9,859 nucleotides of DNA, taken from NCBI GenBank assembly GCA_022707725.1, contig JAKJAB010000109.1:1-9859 (forward strand), in the 5' to 3' direction. Shown one piece after another: positions 1 to 7,158 of this stretch. The notes under the pieces were generated by a model. The model searched no databases. It saw only the letters and a program-made list of their open reading frames with translations, and was not told the DNA's origin. Within the stretch, counting starts at the first letter, position 1. Each line of letters begins with the position of its first letter. This DNA comes from Chloroflexota bacterium. GTDB taxonomy: Bacteria > Chloroflexota > Anaerolineae > B4-G1 > SLSP01. The position numbers and the translations under genes were made by a program.

Positions 1-2233
1 CGTTGGTAAATAAACCGTCGTGCTGCCAACTCAGGTGGATGATGCGGGTGACGTCCGGGTCATTGAGTGGGCCAGGATCGCCTTTATCCCCTTTATCGCC
101 CTTGTCGCCTTTGTCGCCTTTGTCACCTTTGTCGCCTTTATCGCCCTTGTCGCCTTTATCGCCCTTGTCGCCTTTGTCACCCTTGTCACCCTTATCGCCT
201 TTGTCGCCCTTCTCACCCTGATCGCCCTTCTCGCCCTGAAGACCCTGCTCACCGGCAGGGCCGCGCGGGCCAGGAATGCCCTCGGCGATGCCCTGTTCGA
301 GCATGCAACGGATGACTTCGGTGATGTTCTGCGTGCTTGGCAGCAGGTGGCGGTGCGTGAGATTGTCGATCTCGTTCTCGCCTTCGGCGGCTTGTCCCGC
401 GTCCTGGATTTTCGCGCCAAGCTGGTAGGCCGGGATGTGGGCCAGGATGACGCACCCGCCGCCGTTGGCCTTCTCCGTGACACAGGATGGGCAGCCGTCT
501 AACGCCCTGGTGAAGAGCGCGTCACAGGCTGCCTCCTGGACGTCGAGCACGGCGACCAGGCCGCGTTCGGGTTGGATGTCGGTCGCCTCGTCGTCGGAAG
601 CGATGTAGAGCCGCGCGCCCAGAACGGCCAGCCGTTGGTAGCGCGCCTGCCCGGCGATATTTTCACGCGTGCCTAGCAGTTTGCTTGGATCCGCTGCGAC
701 AGGACTGGCGATTTCGTCGATGGCGACCGTTTGCACACGGCTTTGTCCCGACTGTGCTTCGAGCACGTAGGCCCAGCGCTCGTCCGGCGAGACGGCCAGG
801 TCCAGTGGGAGCGCGGGCCACTCGCCGCCGGAGCCGTCCGGCACGAGCTGGAAAGTCTCCGACGTATCATCGATGCGATAGCGGGTCAGTTTTGCATAGT
901 CTACGGTCTCCAGGCCGCCTTCGCCGATCTCTTCGACCTGCCTGTGCCACAGCACGTAGAGGTATTCACTGTCGCGGCTGCTGAAGACGGCGGCCGGTGT
1001 TCCCTCGCTGGTGAGCGTCGGCGTGATGTCGGCGAACGACGCGACATCGACGACGCGCACGGTCTCGCCGGCAGCGTCGGCGATGAAGAGATAGCGTCCG
1101 TTCAACGTGACGTTGAGCATTGCCGCGCCGGGAAGATCGGTGAAAGCCGCCGGGAAGGTCAGCGTGTTGCTGGAATCCGGCGCAGGCGTGGTGTCATCCG
1201 AGCCCAACCAGGCCGTGTCGATGGACTCGTTGGTCCAACTGCGCAGGATGGCGTGCTCCTCACCGTCGTTCAGCACCAGGACGAACAGCGCGCCGGTGTG
1301 CGGCGAAATCGCGAGCCGGGCCGCGCCTTCCAGCGGGATGATTTTGGCCGGTTGGACGTTGCTGCGGATGGCAGCTTCCTTGAAAAAGGCGATCACGGGT
1401 GTGGGCACCGGCTCTTCTTCGCCTTCGGGAAGTACGGCCATCGTTGTCGCCAGGAAGATGCGGTCGCCCAGCAGGGAGACGGCCAGGTCGGTCGGTTCGA
1501 CGCCACCTTCGACGGCGGTAATGAGGTCGTGGGTGTCGGTGCGGAAGGCGTACAGCCGCGCGCTGAGTTCTGCATCCTCCTCTATCTCCTCCGTCGGATC
1601 GGGGAGCGCTTGCGCAGCGATGTAGAGCTGCTGGTAGCCCTCATCCGCCGCGAGCGCCCGCGGACTCTGGTACGGCAGCGTCAGTGTGTGCTGCCAGTTG
1701 AGCTTGGCGCACAGCGGAGGGCGCGCGCCTTCGCGTTCTCCGGCGTCCTGCGAGAAGAGGTGCACCTCGAAGCCCTCGGCGATGCGGTTGTAGGCCTCGT
1801 TCGCATTGGCGCAGTCGCAATCGGGCAGGATGACGGGGATTTTCTCTTCTAGCGTCTCTTTGTAGCACAGGCTGACGAAGAGGTCCTGGCTGCCCAGCGC
1901 GTCGACGTCGATCTCGTCCTGTTCGATGAGGTCGAGGACGGGGATGAGCGTCTTCTCGGTGACGAGGATGTCGCGCCCGCAGCAATCCACGGCGGCGCCG
2001 GGCGTGATGTAGATGTACTTGTCGCGGCACTCCGGATTGGGGTGCGCCAGCACCTTCAAGCCGCAGACGGTCCCCGCGCCGTGCAGCAGGCTGTTGTGCA
2101 GCCGCTGCTTCCCCACAACGTAAGCCTGTTCAGCCTCGAAATCTCGCTCGACCAGCAGTTTCCCGTTGAAGTAGGTGTTGCGGCGGAAACTCTGGATACC
2201 ACAAGGAATGCAGGTAGGTTGTTGTTTGTTCAT
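1..2233 (-). CDS. Putative eCIS fibre/receptor-contact protein: N-terminal CxxC domain, seven-bladed propeller, collagen-like stalk (3' end outside window)
   Basis: The frame is open from an ATG at 2233 to the left edge, 744 codons without a stop. A strong Shine-Dalgarno GAGAGGAG lies 7 nt upstream and fixes the start. Residues 1-185 begin with CIPCG, followed by RNTYFNGKLLVERDFEAEQ and HNSLLHGAGTVCGL. I recall this signature from hypothetical proteins in eCIS loci, but the domain's function is not known to me. Residues of about 190-545 contain seven YVTN-like strands (for example LAVSPDERWAYVLEA), consistent with a seven-bladed beta-propeller. A Cys-containing linker (CPSC, then GGGC) and a short helical-looking segment (NITEVIRCMLEQGI) lead into 24 uninterrupted Gly-X-Y triplets at residues 652-723, including (GDK)14. 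The protein then resumes with a non-repetitive sequence (DPDVTRIIHLSWQHDG). As the last visible gene after the baseplate genes it is a plausible surface-exposed, trimeric fibre that contacts a target. That role is inferred. The eCIS context is secure; the fibre role is moderately so. Confidence 0.8.
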   Translation of the reverse strand, partial: MNKQQPTCIPCGIQSFRRNTYFNGKLLVERDFEAEQAYVVGKQRLHNSLLHGAGTVCGLKVLAHPNPECRDKYIYITPGAAVDCCGRDILVTEKTLIPVLDLIEQDEIDVDALGSQDLFVSLCYKETLEEKIPVILPDCDCANANEAYNRIAEGFEVHLFSQDAGEREGARPPLCAKLNWQHTLTLPYQSPRALAADEGYQQLYIAAQALPDPTEEIEEDAELSARLYAFRTDTHDLITAVEGGVEPTDLAVSLLGDRIFLATTMAVLPEGEEEPVPTPVIAFFKEAAIRSNVQPAKIIPLEGAARLAISPHTGALFVLVLNDGEEHAILRSWTNESIDTAWLGSDDTTPAPDSSNTLTFPAAFTDLPGAAMLNVTLNGRYLFIADAAGETVRVVDVASFADITPTLTSEGTPAAVFSSRDSEYLYVLWHRQVEEIGEGGLETVDYAKLTRYRIDDTSETFQLVPDGSGGEWPALPLDLAVSPDERWAYVLEAQSGQSRVQTVAIDEIASPVAADPSKLLGTRENIAGQARYQRLAVLGARLYIASDDEATDIQPERGLVAVLDVQEAACDALFTRALDGCPSCVTEKANGGGCVILAHIPAYQLGAKIQDAGQAAEGENEIDNLTHRHLLPSTQNITEVIRCMLEQGIAEGIPGPRGPAGEQGLQGEKGDQGEKGDKGDKGDKGDKGDKGDKGDKGDKGDKGDKGDKGDKGDKGDKGDPGPLNDPDVTRIIHLSWQHDGLFTN
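65..280 (-). repeat. Collagen-like Gly-X-Y coding repeat, 9-bp unit, with (GDK)14 core
   Basis: There are twenty-four consecutive Gly-X-Y triplets. In protein order they are GIP GPR GPA GEQ GLQ GEK GDQ GEK, then fourteen GDK, then GDP and GPL. The GDK core is positions 83-208, exactly 14 x 9 bp. Units differ only at synonymous third positions (GGC/GGT/GGG, GAC/GAT, AAG/AAA). Purely synonymous change suggests selection on the protein repeat combined with repeat-unit turnover. The alternating Asp/Lys charges are typical of bacterial collagen triple helices that lack hydroxyproline. A triple helix implies a homotrimer. Confidence 0.93.
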
Positions 2234-2240
2234 AGATACG

Positions 2241-2248
2241 CTCCTCTC
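2241..2248 (-). promoter_or_regulatory. Shine-Dalgarno of the collagen-tailed gene
   Basis: On the minus strand this reads GAGAGGAG, with 7 nt before the ATG at 2233. It is the strongest ribosome site seen in the window and sits just outside the dyad repeat in the same spacer. It supports independent and efficient initiation of this gene rather than coupling to the gene upstream. Confidence 0.75.
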
Positions 2249-2253
2249 AAAAT

Positions 2254-2323
2254 GAACCGCTAATCTTGCTAATCTACGCGAATCTTTTCTGAAATTGGCG
2301 AAAATTCACGTGATTCGCGGTTA
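2254..2323. repeat. Imperfect inverted repeat filling the spacer between the tail protein I gene and the collagen-tailed gene
   Basis: The left arm starts GAACCGCTAATC at 2254 and the right arm ends GATTCGCGGTTA at 2323. Reverse-complementing one arm gives matching blocks (AACCGC, AATC, AAT, CGC, AAT) in register through most of the element, so the RNA could fold into a long, bulged stem. Inside the left arm the words TAATCTTGC TAATCTACG also repeat with a period of about 9-10 bases. The right end contributes the TAA stop codon of the tail protein I gene. The element is AT-richer than the flanking genes. It resembles the GATTCGCG...GCGGTTC type of dispersed intergenic repeat found in many genomes. 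It has no U-tract, so I do not call it a terminator. A role in mRNA 3'-end protection or processing is possible but unproven. Confidence 0.6.
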
Positions 2324-4264
2324 AGATAGACGTTTATAGCCCAGGCGCGGGCGCGAGGGGGGCAGTTGGCCGCTCTGCGCCAGTCTGAGTTCACCCAGGG
2401 CCGCGCTGGGATATGGACCGATCAGGGCATCCACGCCGATCGTCGATTGGCAGCCGATGCGCACTCCGGGATGTACGATGCGAATGTCGTACTGGGTGTG
2501 CGCCGGTTTTTGGGCGTCGATCAGGCGATGGAGGGTCTCCAGTGCCTCGTCGTCGGGCGCGGCTTGATCCGGCAAGACGACGGTGAAGTGGTGGACGATC
2601 TCCTTGTCACCCGGAAGGAATGCATATCCCGCCAGGAAGGGTTTGCCGTCCACCAGACCGCCGGCCTTGTGATGCGCCTGGTAGTTGCGCATGCGATAGT
2701 GTTCGATGATGACCGGCTGCGGCGCGCGCAAACCGGTGTGCAGGCGCAGCACCTCTTGCAGCCCGGTGATGGTTCCGCGCAACTTGTACAATCCGATGGC
2801 GCGGCGCACAAATTCCCGGCGCGTGCTGTCGGGCCACTCGGCCAGGAATTGCAAATCCAGCCAACTCCCCAGCCAGATCAAGAACTCGCCGGTTGGCACG
2901 CCGTCCGGGCTCACGTAGCCGGTAAAGCGTTCGATCTGGCTTTCGATCTCGTCGAAGACTGTGTCGAAATAGCTCAAATAACGGTCGAGGAAGTCGGCGC
3001 TCACCGCGTCTTCCTGGAAGACCGGCGGCAAATACTGCAACGATGACGCGCGCGGCGCGTACAGCGTCATCGAGCGGATGAGCGGTGTCACACGCCCGTT
3101 GCTGTTCAGCGTGACCTGCACCCACAAATAGCGCCCACGGGAGCTTTGGATGAGGACTTCGGGCCAATCCTGCGGCCCGATGGTCAACTCCGTCGACCAG
3201 CGGTCGTCCGGCAGCGATGCGACGCGGGTCGCGTCCAGCGGCGCTGGGGCGGTGAAGGTGCGCACGCCCAGATTCGCGCCTTCGGGGATGTCTGCGTCGA
3301 GCACGAGGCGGTGCCACGCGCAGTCGTACAGCTTGCTGTCCAGCATTTCCGAGACATAGACGCCGCGACGTGGATAGGTCACCCCGGCGGGCCGGGCGAG
3401 CAGCATCATGTCCGTGCCTTTGAGGAAGCCCCGGCGATCCACTTCCAACCCTTTCAGGAGTAGCGCCGAACACTTGGGGCGCGCGTCTTGGGGCAGCCAC
3501 AACCCTTCTTGATCCAGGGACAGCGGCGGCGGGAAGACGCGGGTGTGCAGGGCCGGGTCGGTCAAGGACAGCGATCGCCCGCGCTCGTCCAACACGACGA
3601 CGCTTTCCAATTTTTCATCGACGACAAAGAGCAGCCCTGTACTGTCGAACGCCAGATGCTTGGGCTTGACCAACGCGCCGGCGCCGCCTTCGTAAGCGTC
3701 GTCGCGGCGCCAGAGCCGGTCGAAGCGGTGGACGCGCCGCTGCGCCGGATCGGCGACGTAGAGATGCCCGCGGGCGCCGTAGGCCAGGTCCCACGGTTGA
3801 CCGCCTGCCAGGTCGATGATCCAGCGCGGCGCCAGGCCGGGCCACGTGTAGACGATCACCCGCCCATTTCCACTGTCCGCAACGACGAGATCGCCGTCGT
3901 GGCTTAGCGCAACCCCGCGCGGTGTGCGCAGCGTGTACGCATCGGGCGGCGTGGTTTCGCGGGCGGGCCACAGCGGTGCAAAATCAGCCAGGTGTGTGGT
4001 GTACGTCAAAATGCGATTGCCGCCGGGATCGGCCAGGAACAGGCGTCCATCGGGGCCGACCGCCAGCCCGGTCGGGCGGGTCAGGCCGCCGAACGTGCCG
4101 CCCGGTTCGGTGGGCAGGATCGCAGTGGCGTGTTTGTCGCCCAGACGCAAGCCGCCCAACGCGCGGTCGCCATAAATATCCGCGCAGTTGGACGATTGCT
4201 CCCAATCGTTTTGCCCGTCCAGGCGGATGAACGCGGCTTGCACCGGCCTAACCGTAGGGATCAT
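2321..4264 (-). CDS. Phage tail protein I-like baseplate protein (Afp12-type) with N-terminal NHL-type propeller
   Basis: This 647-residue protein has two parts. Residues of about 55-235 carry at least four NHL-like strands (RPTGLAVGPDGRLFLADPGG, TPRGVALSHDGDLVVADSGN, and two more near 157-185 and 200-230), the usual sign of a beta-propeller. Residues 300-405 look like a beta-sandwich. Residues of about 409-520 match the tail protein I pattern: SLQYLPPVFQED, then LDRYLSYFDTVFDEIESQI, a WLGSWLDL segment and the RAIGLYKLRGTITGL motif. In eCIS and phages this protein docks at the outer baseplate wedge and links it to fibres. The start ATG overlaps the end of the J gene by 17 bp, with a weak GAAGGTGA ribosome site inside that gene, so translation is probably coupled. 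The stop TAA lies in the dyad repeat. Family assignment is firm; what the propeller binds is unknown. Confidence 0.9.
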   Translation of the reverse strand: MIPTVRPVQAAFIRLDGQNDWEQSSNCADIYGDRALGGLRLGDKHATAILPTEPGGTFGGLTRPTGLAVGPDGRLFLADPGGNRILTYTTHLADFAPLWPARETTPPDAYTLRTPRGVALSHDGDLVVADSGNGRVIVYTWPGLAPRWIIDLAGGQPWDLAYGARGHLYVADPAQRRVHRFDRLWRRDDAYEGGAGALVKPKHLAFDSTGLLFVVDEKLESVVVLDERGRSLSLTDPALHTRVFPPPLSLDQEGLWLPQDARPKCSALLLKGLEVDRRGFLKGTDMMLLARPAGVTYPRRGVYVSEMLDSKLYDCAWHRLVLDADIPEGANLGVRTFTAPAPLDATRVASLPDDRWSTELTIGPQDWPEVLIQSSRGRYLWVQVTLNSNGRVTPLIRSMTLYAPRASSLQYLPPVFQEDAVSADFLDRYLSYFDTVFDEIESQIERFTGYVSPDGVPTGEFLIWLGSWLDLQFLAEWPDSTRREFVRRAIGLYKLRGTITGLQEVLRLHTGLRAPQPVIIEHYRMRNYQAHHKAGGLVDGKPFLAGYAFLPGDKEIVHHFTVVLPDQAAPDDEALETLHRLIDAQKPAHTQYDIRIVHPGVRIGCQSTIGVDALIGPYPSAALGELRLAQSGQLPPSRPRLGYKRLS

Positions 4265-6617
4265 AGTTCACCTTCACATCGATGGCGGCCTGCGGCAAAT
4301 GGATGAGCGTGCCGTCAGGCACGGTGATCAGGTCACCGCATTTTTCATCGCCCTGTGCCGGGGTGAAACACAGCACCCGCCGCACGCCGGCGATGCTCAA
4401 AATCTGCCGATAGACGTTGCCGAAGTAAATATCGTGTCCAAAAGGCCAGCCGCGCTCCTCTTCGCCGCCACGCAGGGGGTGGAAGTAGGTCGTGAGTCGC
4501 TCCAGAATAGCTTCTTGCAGCGCTTTGAGGTCCATGTCCCGGCTCGCCGTCACCTCGACCTTGAGTTTTTGCAGTTTCAGGTAGCGCGGGCCGACGACGT
4601 ACAACTCGGTGGTGATCAAGCGCCGGGCGTTCAGGTGACGGCATACCAGGCGCAACTGGTCTTCGGTGGGCTGCGGCGTGTCCTCGTCGTTCTCGGGCAG
4701 GATGACGACGGTGACGGCGCCGTCCTGGTTGGGCTTGAGCGCGGGCGGTTTCACGGTCAAATCGACGCTGGTGCGCGCCAGGGCATAGGCGCGTTGGATG
4801 CGCACGCCCGGCGTCTGTAGCGCCAGTTCGGCGAAGTCCTCGGCGGTGACGGCGCGGTCGCGGTCACGCAGGTCGTGGGGAGCGCGCAGTTTCACCTCGT
4901 CGAGGGTTTCGGCATCGGCGCCGCCCGCCGCCGCGCGCACGTTGGTGACGCTGTCCACGTCGGGCAGCGCGCTCTTCAGGGCGGTGATGGTCGCCGCGCC
5001 GGCATTGCCGACCGCGCCTCCACCGTAGCGGTACTCGCGAGCGATGATTTGCGCTCCCGCGACTGGAATCCGCCCGTGTACACCGTCGCCGAAGGTCAGC
5101 GTGCCGGTCTCGCTATCGAGCAGGAAGTAGGGATCGGCGGGGCCGGCGCCGTAGAAGTCGGAGACGGCGGTCCAGGCCTCGGATTGGTTCTGTGAGACGA
5201 TCTCCAGCGTCAGGGACGGCTGCCCCGTGGTTTCGTCGATCAGAATCGGGGTGCGGCTGAGGGTGTGCGTCTGGTTAGGACGGCCATCGCTGTTGCCGAC
5301 GATCTCTTCGACGCGGGTGACGGCTGCGGTCGCCGCCACGGTGTTGAGCAGGAAGTGACGCACGACGGGGGGCTTTTCCGGTTTGCCGGCCAGCCGCGCG
5401 CGGAACCAGGTGACGTCATACGGGACGGGTTGGGCGTCATAGCCCAGGTCAGTCCAGACCTCCTCGTCCACTTCGCTGGGATCGAGGGTCAGCGTCGCCA
5501 GTTCGCTGGTGATGTCTGATAACTCTGTATCGGGGTCGCCAATGAGCGCCATCAGACTGGCGAGATCGTCGTCAGATACTCCCATGGCCTTCCAATCGTC
5601 CTCGCTCAGGTCGGCGGGGGCAAAGACGCGCGTCGTGATGTCGCTGATCAGTTCGCTGCGCGTGGATGGAGGCTTCTGAAGATCGATGGATTCCCAGAAC
5701 GTACGGGAAAGCGCGCTGAAGGCCACCTGTGAACACCCGCCGGGCACGTTCAGGTAGACGTGACCGCTGCGCGTCAGCGCCGCCGTCTCGTCGAAGGCGT
5801 TGAGGGTGACCCAGGCGTTGTCGTTCGTGAAGGCGGTGGTATGTTCGACACCCTGGTAGGCTTCCCACACGATGCCCTTGCTCTGTTCTTGCGCCTGCCA
5901 CGGGAAGAGGCAGTGGATGCCCGACGGTCCGGTGATGACCTTCTTCTCCGCGTCCTCCTCGAAAACTTGCGGGATCAACACGGCGAGATCGAGTTCGCCT
6001 TCGGGAAAGCGATCCAGCGTATAGTCCTTGTCCTTCTGGCGGTGCGGGCGCAGCACGATGCCCAGCAGACAAACCTCGTTGCCTGTGGGGTTTTTGCCGA
6101 AGGGGTAAAACGCGTCTTTGAGCTTGGTCTCGGCAGTTTTGGCGTCGTATTCGGTGAGCAGTTCGCGGGGCGTTGCGACGGTGTTCGCCGGGGTGATGAT
6201 GGCGGCCAGCGCCCCGTTGAGCGCCGTCAGCGTGCGGTCGGTCTCGAAGAGCAGCTCCTCCTCAAGATCGGGATCGTCCACGCCGACCTGTGTGCTTTTG
6301 GGGATGAGGATGACGAGGGGATCGTTGACGCCGCTCAATTTCTTCAGTTTGAAGGACAGCTGCGCCTGCGCTGCTAACGCCGGGTGCGGGGACACGTTGA
6401 GCAGTTCCAGGAACTTGATGTAGGTGAGATCGGGCAGCTTGTTCAGGCGATAGAGGATCGTTTCCGTGAGCCAGGCGTGCAGTTGCACCAACGTGAACCC
6501 GGGGTCGCTGGCATTGAAATTCGTCCACTCCGGCGTATAGCGCGGGATGCGCGCCTTCGCCTCCTCCACGAGCTGTTGGAATGTCCTGTCATCCAGTACA
6601 GGTGCTTGTAATGGCAT
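4248..6617 (-). CDS. Baseplate J-like wedge protein (Afp11-type)
   Basis: This 789-residue protein has the characteristic N-terminus of eCIS J proteins: YTPEWTNFNASDPGFTLVQL followed by ETILYRLNKLPDLTYIKFLELL at residues 28-73. The conserved J core lies at residues 505-610 (TLTFGDGVHGRIPVAGAQI, REYRYGGGAVGNAG, RAVTAEDFAELALQTPGV). The C-terminal part includes YVVGPRYLKLQKLKVEV near 673. Together with tail protein I and gp25 it builds the wedges around the central spike in the assembled particle. Residues of about 335-395 form a strikingly acidic insert rich in Asp, Glu and Ser. A clear ribosome site GAAGGAG at 6625-6631 precedes the ATG by 7 nt and sits between the gene and the heptamer array, which supports the chosen start. 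The gene ends 17 bp inside the tail protein I gene. Confidence 0.94.
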   Translation of the reverse strand: MPLQAPVLDDRTFQQLVEEAKARIPRYTPEWTNFNASDPGFTLVQLHAWLTETILYRLNKLPDLTYIKFLELLNVSPHPALAAQAQLSFKLKKLSGVNDPLVILIPKSTQVGVDDPDLEEELLFETDRTLTALNGALAAIITPANTVATPRELLTEYDAKTAETKLKDAFYPFGKNPTGNEVCLLGIVLRPHRQKDKDYTLDRFPEGELDLAVLIPQVFEEDAEKKVITGPSGIHCLFPWQAQEQSKGIVWEAYQGVEHTTAFTNDNAWVTLNAFDETAALTRSGHVYLNVPGGCSQVAFSALSRTFWESIDLQKPPSTRSELISDITTRVFAPADLSEDDWKAMGVSDDDLASLMALIGDPDTELSDITSELATLTLDPSEVDEEVWTDLGYDAQPVPYDVTWFRARLAGKPEKPPVVRHFLLNTVAATAAVTRVEEIVGNSDGRPNQTHTLSRTPILIDETTGQPSLTLEIVSQNQSEAWTAVSDFYGAGPADPYFLLDSETGTLTFGDGVHGRIPVAGAQIIAREYRYGGGAVGNAGAATITALKSALPDVDSVTNVRAAAGGADAETLDEVKLRAPHDLRDRDRAVTAEDFAELALQTPGVRIQRAYALARTSVDLTVKPPALKPNQDGAVTVVILPENDEDTPQPTEDQLRLVCRHLNARRLITTELYVVGPRYLKLQKLKVEVTASRDMDLKALQEAILERLTTYFHPLRGGEEERGWPFGHDIYFGNVYRQILSIAGVRRVLCFTPAQGDEKCGDLITVPDGTLIHLPQAAIDVKVNYDPYG

Positions 6618-6624
6618 AGCGTGA

Positions 6625-6631
6625 CTCCTTC
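6625..6631 (-). promoter_or_regulatory. Shine-Dalgarno of the baseplate J gene
   Basis: Minus-strand GAAGGAG, 7 nt before the ATG at 6617. It lies outside the 7-bp-periodic array that fills the rest of the spacer, showing that the array does not supply the ribosome site here. Confidence 0.7.
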
Positions 6632-6637
6632 ATCAGT

Positions 6638-6763
6638 AGTCCAAAGTCGAAAGTCCTAAGTCGAAAGTCGGTGGGCAGGTAGAGAAATTAGAAATTAGAA
6701 ATGAGAAATGAGAAAATAGAAGTGCAGAATCTCCTACTTCCTACTTCCTACTCCCTACTCCCT
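6638..6763. repeat. Heptamer array in the gp25-J spacer, 18 units
   Basis: Exactly 126 bp, read as 18 contiguous 7-mers with no phase break. On the plus strand the units fall into blocks: AGTCCAA / AGTCGAA / AGTCCTA / AGTCGAA / AGTCGGT; then ATTAGAA twice, ATGAGAA twice and AATAGAA; then ACTTCCT twice and ACTCCCT twice. GGGCAGG, TAGAGAA, GTGCAGA and ATCTCCT mark transitions. The array begins next to the stop codon of the gp25 gene and ends 7 bp before the ribosome site of the J gene. Such degenerate heptamer runs are known from cyanobacterial and other genomes as short tandemly repeated sequences. Their function is not established. No open frame of interest crosses it. Confidence 0.9.
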
Positions 6764-6764
6764 T

Positions 6765-7154
6765 TCACCCCTCATTGATGTAGAACGGATAGACGATGTT
6801 GTGAAAGGCGTTGTTGGCGCGGATGCGATAATCGACGTAGATGAGCAGCGTGTTGGGCGTTTCCGCGTGGCTCATCACGCGCACGTCAAGCACGTCGATG
6901 CGCGGCTCCCAGCGCAGCAGCGCGCTGTGAACCTCGTGCGTCACCGTAGCGATGGTGTTGGGGTTGTTGGGCGCGAAGATGTAGTCGTGGATGCCGCAAC
7001 CGAACTCCGGCTGCATCACCCGCGTGTTCGGCGGCGTGCTCAGGATGATCCAGATGGCTTCGGCGATGCTCTGCGCCCCGCTGGAGTACGAAAGCCAGCC
7101 CCGCCCGTTGACGCGAATCGGGAATTTCCACCCTTTGCCAAGAAAATCGACCAT
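6765..7154 (-). CDS. GPW/gp25-family baseplate wedge protein (Afp9-type)
   Basis: The protein has 129 residues, the normal size for the family. Motifs seen are GKGWKFPIRVNGRG near the N-terminus, SIAEAIWIILSTPPNTRVMQPEFGCGIHDYIF at residues 29-60 in two parts (the loop with PNTRVMQPEFGCG is the family hallmark), and ALLRWEPRIDVLDVRV at 78-93. The family is the conserved core wedge subunit shared by T4 (gp25), T6SS (TssE) and eCIS. It joins the sheath to the baseplate. The start lies 4 bp downstream of the PAAR-like gene's stop, with AGGGG about 11 nt upstream, so it is probably translationally coupled to that gene. A heptamer array follows it. Confidence 0.95.
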   Translation of the reverse strand: MVDFLGKGWKFPIRVNGRGWLSYSSGAQSIAEAIWIILSTPPNTRVMQPEFGCGIHDYIFAPNNPNTIATVTHEVHSALLRWEPRIDVLDVRVMSHAETPNTLLIYVDYRIRANNAFHNIVYPFYINEG

Positions 7155-7158
7155 AGTG

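Noticed and set aside
3..221. Plus-strand frame coding a Leu-Ser-Pro repeat protein
   Set aside because: It is the antisense reading of the 9-bp collagen repeat; the repeat makes every frame look regular. The Gly-Asp-Lys reading is the one continuous with a large domain-bearing protein.
731..1852. Long plus-strand open frame of 373 codons
   Set aside because: It lies wholly antisense to the fibre-like gene, has no recognisable motif and is Arg/Gly/Val-rich as expected for the complement of a GC-rich gene. The minus-strand frame has family signatures and a strong ribosome site.
2254..2323. Rho-independent terminator
   Set aside because: The dyad is long and bulged and neither strand shows a T-tract directly after a compact GC stem.
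6638..6763. CRISPR-like or direct-repeat array
   Set aside because: Units are only 7 bp, contiguous, degenerate and without spacers, so neither CRISPR nor an att-site array fits.
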